Below are positions 5,100-6,744 of a DNA stretch of 6,744 nt, one piece after another. The DNA is from Endomicrobiia bacterium (GTDB taxonomy: Bacteria; Elusimicrobiota; Endomicrobiia; Endomicrobiales; Endomicrobiaceae): assembly GCA_009782015.1 (NCBI GenBank), contig WQUP01000048.1:1-6744 (forward strand). The letters are read 5' to 3'. Position 1 is the first letter of the stretch. Each line of letters opens with the position of its first letter. Below the pieces are notes generated by a model. The model was not told the origin of the DNA. It saw only the letters and a program-made list of their open reading frames with translations, and did not search any database. Both the position numbers and the translations under genes were made by a program.

Positions 5100-5336
5100 A
5101 AGTTTGATATTCTGCAAAAGCTCTTTAAGCTTAAGGAGTTCCTCTTTTTTAAGAGTAACGCCTTTTCCCATGAACTTATGTTCCGGCGACCAATCGCGTA
5201 TGTCGTATTTCGGGTCGCGGTCGCTCCATTTGACAAGATTGAGCTCTTTTTTCCAGCCCTTTGTGCCTTCGGCAATCACGCCGATAGTTTTTACCACTTC
5301 AAACTTAAGTTCGGGCTTTGCTTTTGTTTCAGCCAT
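5097..5336 (-). CDS. PC4/YdbC-like single-stranded DNA-binding protein
   Basis: A 79-residue protein resembling the bacterial YdbC family, which has the fold of the eukaryotic transcription coactivator PC4 and binds single-stranded DNA as a dimer. Recognisable blocks are FEVVKTIGVIAEGTKGWKKE, LNLVKWSDRDPKYDIRDWSP and EHKFMGKGVTLKKEE, followed by a C-terminal helix rich in Leu/Lys, the usual order. Its role could be transcription, repair or replication; this is not settled for the family. The start ATG at 5336 has AGGAG 7 bases upstream. A frame extending 43 codons further up crosses the upstream hairpin and is not credible. It lies 86 bases downstream of the zinc-ribbon gene with a terminator-like hairpin between them and no clear promoter of its own. 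The stop codon is part of the repeat word TAACGGC. Confidence 0.9.
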   Translation of the reverse strand: MAETKAKPELKFEVVKTIGVIAEGTKGWKKELNLVKWSDRDPKYDIRDWSPEHKFMGKGVTLKKEELLKLKELLQNIKL

Positions 5337-5345
5337 AATAATTCT

Positions 5346-5408
5346 CCTAAACAAAAACGGAGCCGCCACATTGCCGGATAAACTCCGTTCATATATGGCC
5401 GGCTCCGT
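5346..5408 (-). terminator. Terminator or attenuator hairpin between the zinc-ribbon and PC4-like genes
   Basis: Minus strand: a 9-bp stem (5400-5408 with 5357-5365, ACGGAGCCG with CGGCTCCGT) with a 34-base inner region is followed by TTTTTGTTT and then directly by the ribosome site AGGAG of the next gene. The inner region holds a second ACGGAG that could pair with the same CTCCGT, giving a competing shorter hairpin. It could be a partial terminator that sets the ratio of the two products, or an attenuator. Confidence 0.65.
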
Positions 5409-5422
5409 AATTAAATGTTGGT

Positions 5423-5572
5423 TTATTTGTTTTTGCCTACGATTTTGAAAACTTTCGTTCCGCAATCAGGGCAAACGCCGGAAATGGCTTTCATGCCGTT
5501 CTTCATTACTACATCTTCAGCGTTCTTAACTTCAACTTGTTTTTTGCATTTCATGCATCTTGCTTCTGCCAT
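5423..5572 (-). CDS. DUF5679-type small zinc-ribbon protein
   Basis: A 49-residue protein with two CxxC pairs, C6/C9 (ARCMKCK) and C34/C37 (GVCPDCGTK), separated by 24 residues. This is the pattern of a single zinc ribbon binding one Zn(II). The middle VKNAEDVVMKNGMKAISG and the order of motifs match the short DUF5679 proteins, whose function is not known; nucleic-acid or protein binding is likely. The start is set by a textbook AAGGAGGA site 6 bases upstream. A frame reaching further upstream runs through the promoter and repeats. It has its own promoter (5610-5638) and probably shares a transcript with the PC4-like gene. Confidence 0.88.
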   Translation of the reverse strand: MAEARCMKCKKQVEVKNAEDVVMKNGMKAISGVCPDCGTKVFKIVGKNK

Positions 5573-5609
5573 GGTAATTCCTCCTTGGAATTGAAACTTA
5601 ACGAGTTTA

Positions 5610-5638
5610 TTTATACTCTTTTTTATTTGATTTGTAAA
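5610..5638 (-). promoter_or_regulatory. Promoter of the zinc-ribbon gene
   Basis: Minus strand: -35 TTTACA (5633-5638), 17-base spacer, -10 TATAAA (5610-5615). This gives a leader of about 30 bases. A strong GC-rich triloop hairpin (5654-5660 with 5664-5670, loop TTC) lies just upstream and separates the promoter from the repeat element. Confidence 0.75.
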
Positions 5639-5670
5639 GAGCGGCGCGCAACAGGCGCGCTTCGCGCGCC

Positions 5671-5775
5671 GAAGTTTAGAAGTTTGGAGAGCTTGGAAGC
5701 TTGGCAAAGACAAAATTTATCCTTAGCGCTGTTGCCAAACTTCCAAACCTCTAAACTTCCAATCTTCCGCCGTTA
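5671..5775. repeat. Inverted octamer repeat element at the 3' end of walJ
   Basis: Same family as 4941-5099. The left arm has GAAGTTTA, GAAGTTTG and GGAAGCTT units; the centre is bounded by GGCAA (5703-5707) and TTGCC (5732-5736); the right arm has AAACTTCC, AAACCTCT, AAACTTCC and AATCTTCC. It ends in GCCGTTA, where TTA is the walJ stop codon. The arms can pair over most of their length, so it could work as a transcript-end hairpin, although no T-tract follows. Confidence 0.85.
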
Positions 5776-6594
5776 TGCTATCTTTATTGACCTGCACCTC
5801 TTGTCCCTGCTAGCCGCAAAAAGCGTTATTCCGGTTATATTTTGGCCGTCAAGAATCTCTTTCGCTGTCTGAAGCGCAAGCTCGGGATGATTATGATGCC
5901 TGCTTATGTGCGCCAGGAACACATATTTGAGGCTGTCAGGAACAGTGGACAGCATTTTTATATCAGCTATAGCTCTTGCCGCATCCTCATTTCCAAGATG
6001 CCCCCAATCGCTTAAAACCCACTTTTTATTTTCACGCGGCCTGAAACTTGCGTCAAGCATATCTCTGTCATAATTCGACTCTATAACAAGAATATTGCTG
6101 TCGGCAAGTGCGCGCTCTATATTGGTGCTCACTTTGCCGGTGTCTGTAAGGTAGCCTATTTTGTACTTTCTTCCTTTCACCGCAGAAGAAAACGTAAAAC
6201 CAAAAGTGCGGCTCAGCCTGCCGTCTTTGTGGTGAACGTCAAACGGTTCGATATCCAAATCTTTAATCTTAAACCTGCCGTCAAAAGAGATTGTCCGGCA
6301 GCCGTCCACTTTGGCGCCGTGCTTTTGGCAGATATCTTCAAGCGTGTCATAGTGCAGATGCAGCGGTATATCGTACTTGCACAAAAAGCCGAGCCCCGAC
6401 GCGCTCAAGTGGTCTATATGCGCGTGGGTCAAAACCGCCGCAGTAAGTTTTGAAGGCTCTATGCCAAGGCTGGCAAGATTTTCGGCAATATATTTCGAGC
6501 TGCAGCCGCAGTCTATCAAAACCGCCGCTTTGTCAGTCCAAATAACCGAACAGTTTCCGCTCGATCCGCTGGCAAGAATACAGAAGTTTAACAT
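5773..6594 (-). CDS. walJ: Metallo-beta-lactamase-fold hydrolase, WalJ/YycJ family
   Basis: A 273-residue protein of the YycJ/WalJ branch of metallo-beta-lactamase-fold enzymes, cytoplasmic, with two metal ions; relatives are described as DNA 5'-3' exonucleases linked to repair or cell-wall signalling. The N-terminal LNFCILASGSSGNCSVI is the family's signature start. The metal motif THAHIDHLS gives H57, H59, D61 and H62. YLTDTG supplies D151, with further histidines in DVHHKDG, DWGHLGNEDA and LAHISRHHNH. Length is usual. The start is fixed by homology, yet no Shine-Dalgarno sequence is visible: the heptamer array begins six bases upstream of the ATG. The stop TAA opens the octamer repeat. No walK/walR two-component genes are visible nearby, so a repair role is the more likely. 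Confidence 0.92.
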   Translation of the reverse strand: MLNFCILASGSSGNCSVIWTDKAAVLIDCGCSSKYIAENLASLGIEPSKLTAAVLTHAHIDHLSASGLGFLCKYDIPLHLHYDTLEDICQKHGAKVDGCRTISFDGRFKIKDLDIEPFDVHHKDGRLSRTFGFTFSSAVKGRKYKIGYLTDTGKVSTNIERALADSNILVIESNYDRDMLDASFRPRENKKWVLSDWGHLGNEDAARAIADIKMLSTVPDSLKYVFLAHISRHHNHPELALQTAKEILDGQNITGITLFAASRDKRCRSIKIA

Positions 6595-6599
6595 AGTCA

Positions 6600-6627
6600 G
6601 TTAATAGTTAATAATTAATAGTGAATA
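6600..6627. repeat. Heptamer array at the start of walJ
   Basis: Four heptamers: GTTAATA twice, then ATTAATA and GTGAATA. It is the same set as at 1826-1853 but with the last two units swapped. It occupies the place where the walJ ribosome site would be. A possible -35 box TTGATA lies beyond it on the minus strand, with no well-spaced -10. Confidence 0.8.
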
Positions 6628-6672
6628 ATTGTTTTGTTTATTATCAACTGGGTTCCTCTAAAAACCCATATT

Positions 6673-6742
6673 TTGTCATTGCGGGCTTGACCCGCAATCT
6701 ATGATTCACGACGAGATTGCGGCTCGGAGGCCGCAATGACAA
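6673..6742. repeat. REP-like palindromic doublet
   Basis: Two hairpins, ATTGCGGG/CCCGCAAT (6678-6685 with 6691-6698) and ATTGCGGC/GCCGCAAT (6716-6723 with 6730-6737), lie head to head. The outer ends TTGTCATTGCGG (6673-6684) and CCGCAATGACAA (6731-6742) are also complementary. This is the layout of REP/BIME-type or small MITE-type dispersed elements. No transposase is seen in the window. Confidence 0.8.
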
Positions 6743-6744
6743 CA

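Noticed and set aside
4707..5381. A 224-codon plus-strand open frame
   Set aside because: It runs through the octamer repeat and antisense to the small membrane gene and the PC4-like gene; its peptide is repeat-derived and has no ribosome site.

Overview
The window reads as ordinary chromosome of a moderately AT-rich bacterium. A peroxiredoxin with an export signal and sigma70-type promoters fit a Gram-negative lineage. The mix of genes (cofactor-dependent phosphoglycerate mutase, endonuclease IV, WalJ/YycJ, a PC4/YdbC-like protein, a DUF5679-type zinc ribbon) made me think of Elusimicrobiota or a similar little-studied phylum, but that is a weak guess with no marker gene behind it.

Layout. 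1-860: a bidirectional terminator and an exported Prx6-class peroxiredoxin (minus). 860-1073: a divergent promoter region. 1074-1945: gpmA (plus) with its terminator nested inside an inverted array of AT-rich heptamers. 1946-3606: an accessory-looking block. It holds a Bro-N/DinD-like protein (minus), two related 43-bp hairpins with UUCG loops upstream of it, and two copies of a microhairpin array running up to the 3' end of a tRNA-Leu(CAA) gene (3607-3692, minus). 3693-4735: back-to-back promoters, a palindromic repeat and nfo (endonuclease IV, plus) with a terminator. 4737-4880: an unlisted 47-residue membrane peptide gene (minus) with a good promoter. 4941-5775: two large inverted repeats built from GGAAGTTT-like octamers, on either side of a PC4-like gene and a zinc-ribbon gene. 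The two genes are separated by a terminator/attenuator-like hairpin. 5773-6594: walJ (minus), whose start abuts another heptamer array. 6673-6742: a REP-like doublet.

The genes are mostly single transcription units with recognisable promoters and terminators: oxidative defence (Prx), glycolysis (GpmA), base-excision repair (Nfo), single-strand DNA binding or processing (PC4-like, WalJ), and a possibly DNA-damage or phage-linked regulator (Bro-N). No operon-scale pathway is evident.

The unusual content lies between the genes. Three different repeat families (heptamer, octamer, microhairpin) each start with the same word, TAACGGC, exactly at a gene end: gpmA, the PC4-like gene, walJ and tRNA-Leu. 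In the three protein genes the TAA of this word is the stop codon. Separately, the two UUCG hairpins show one compensatory base-pair change and U-tracts on the minus strand, so they look like structured RNA terminators or a very small RNA.
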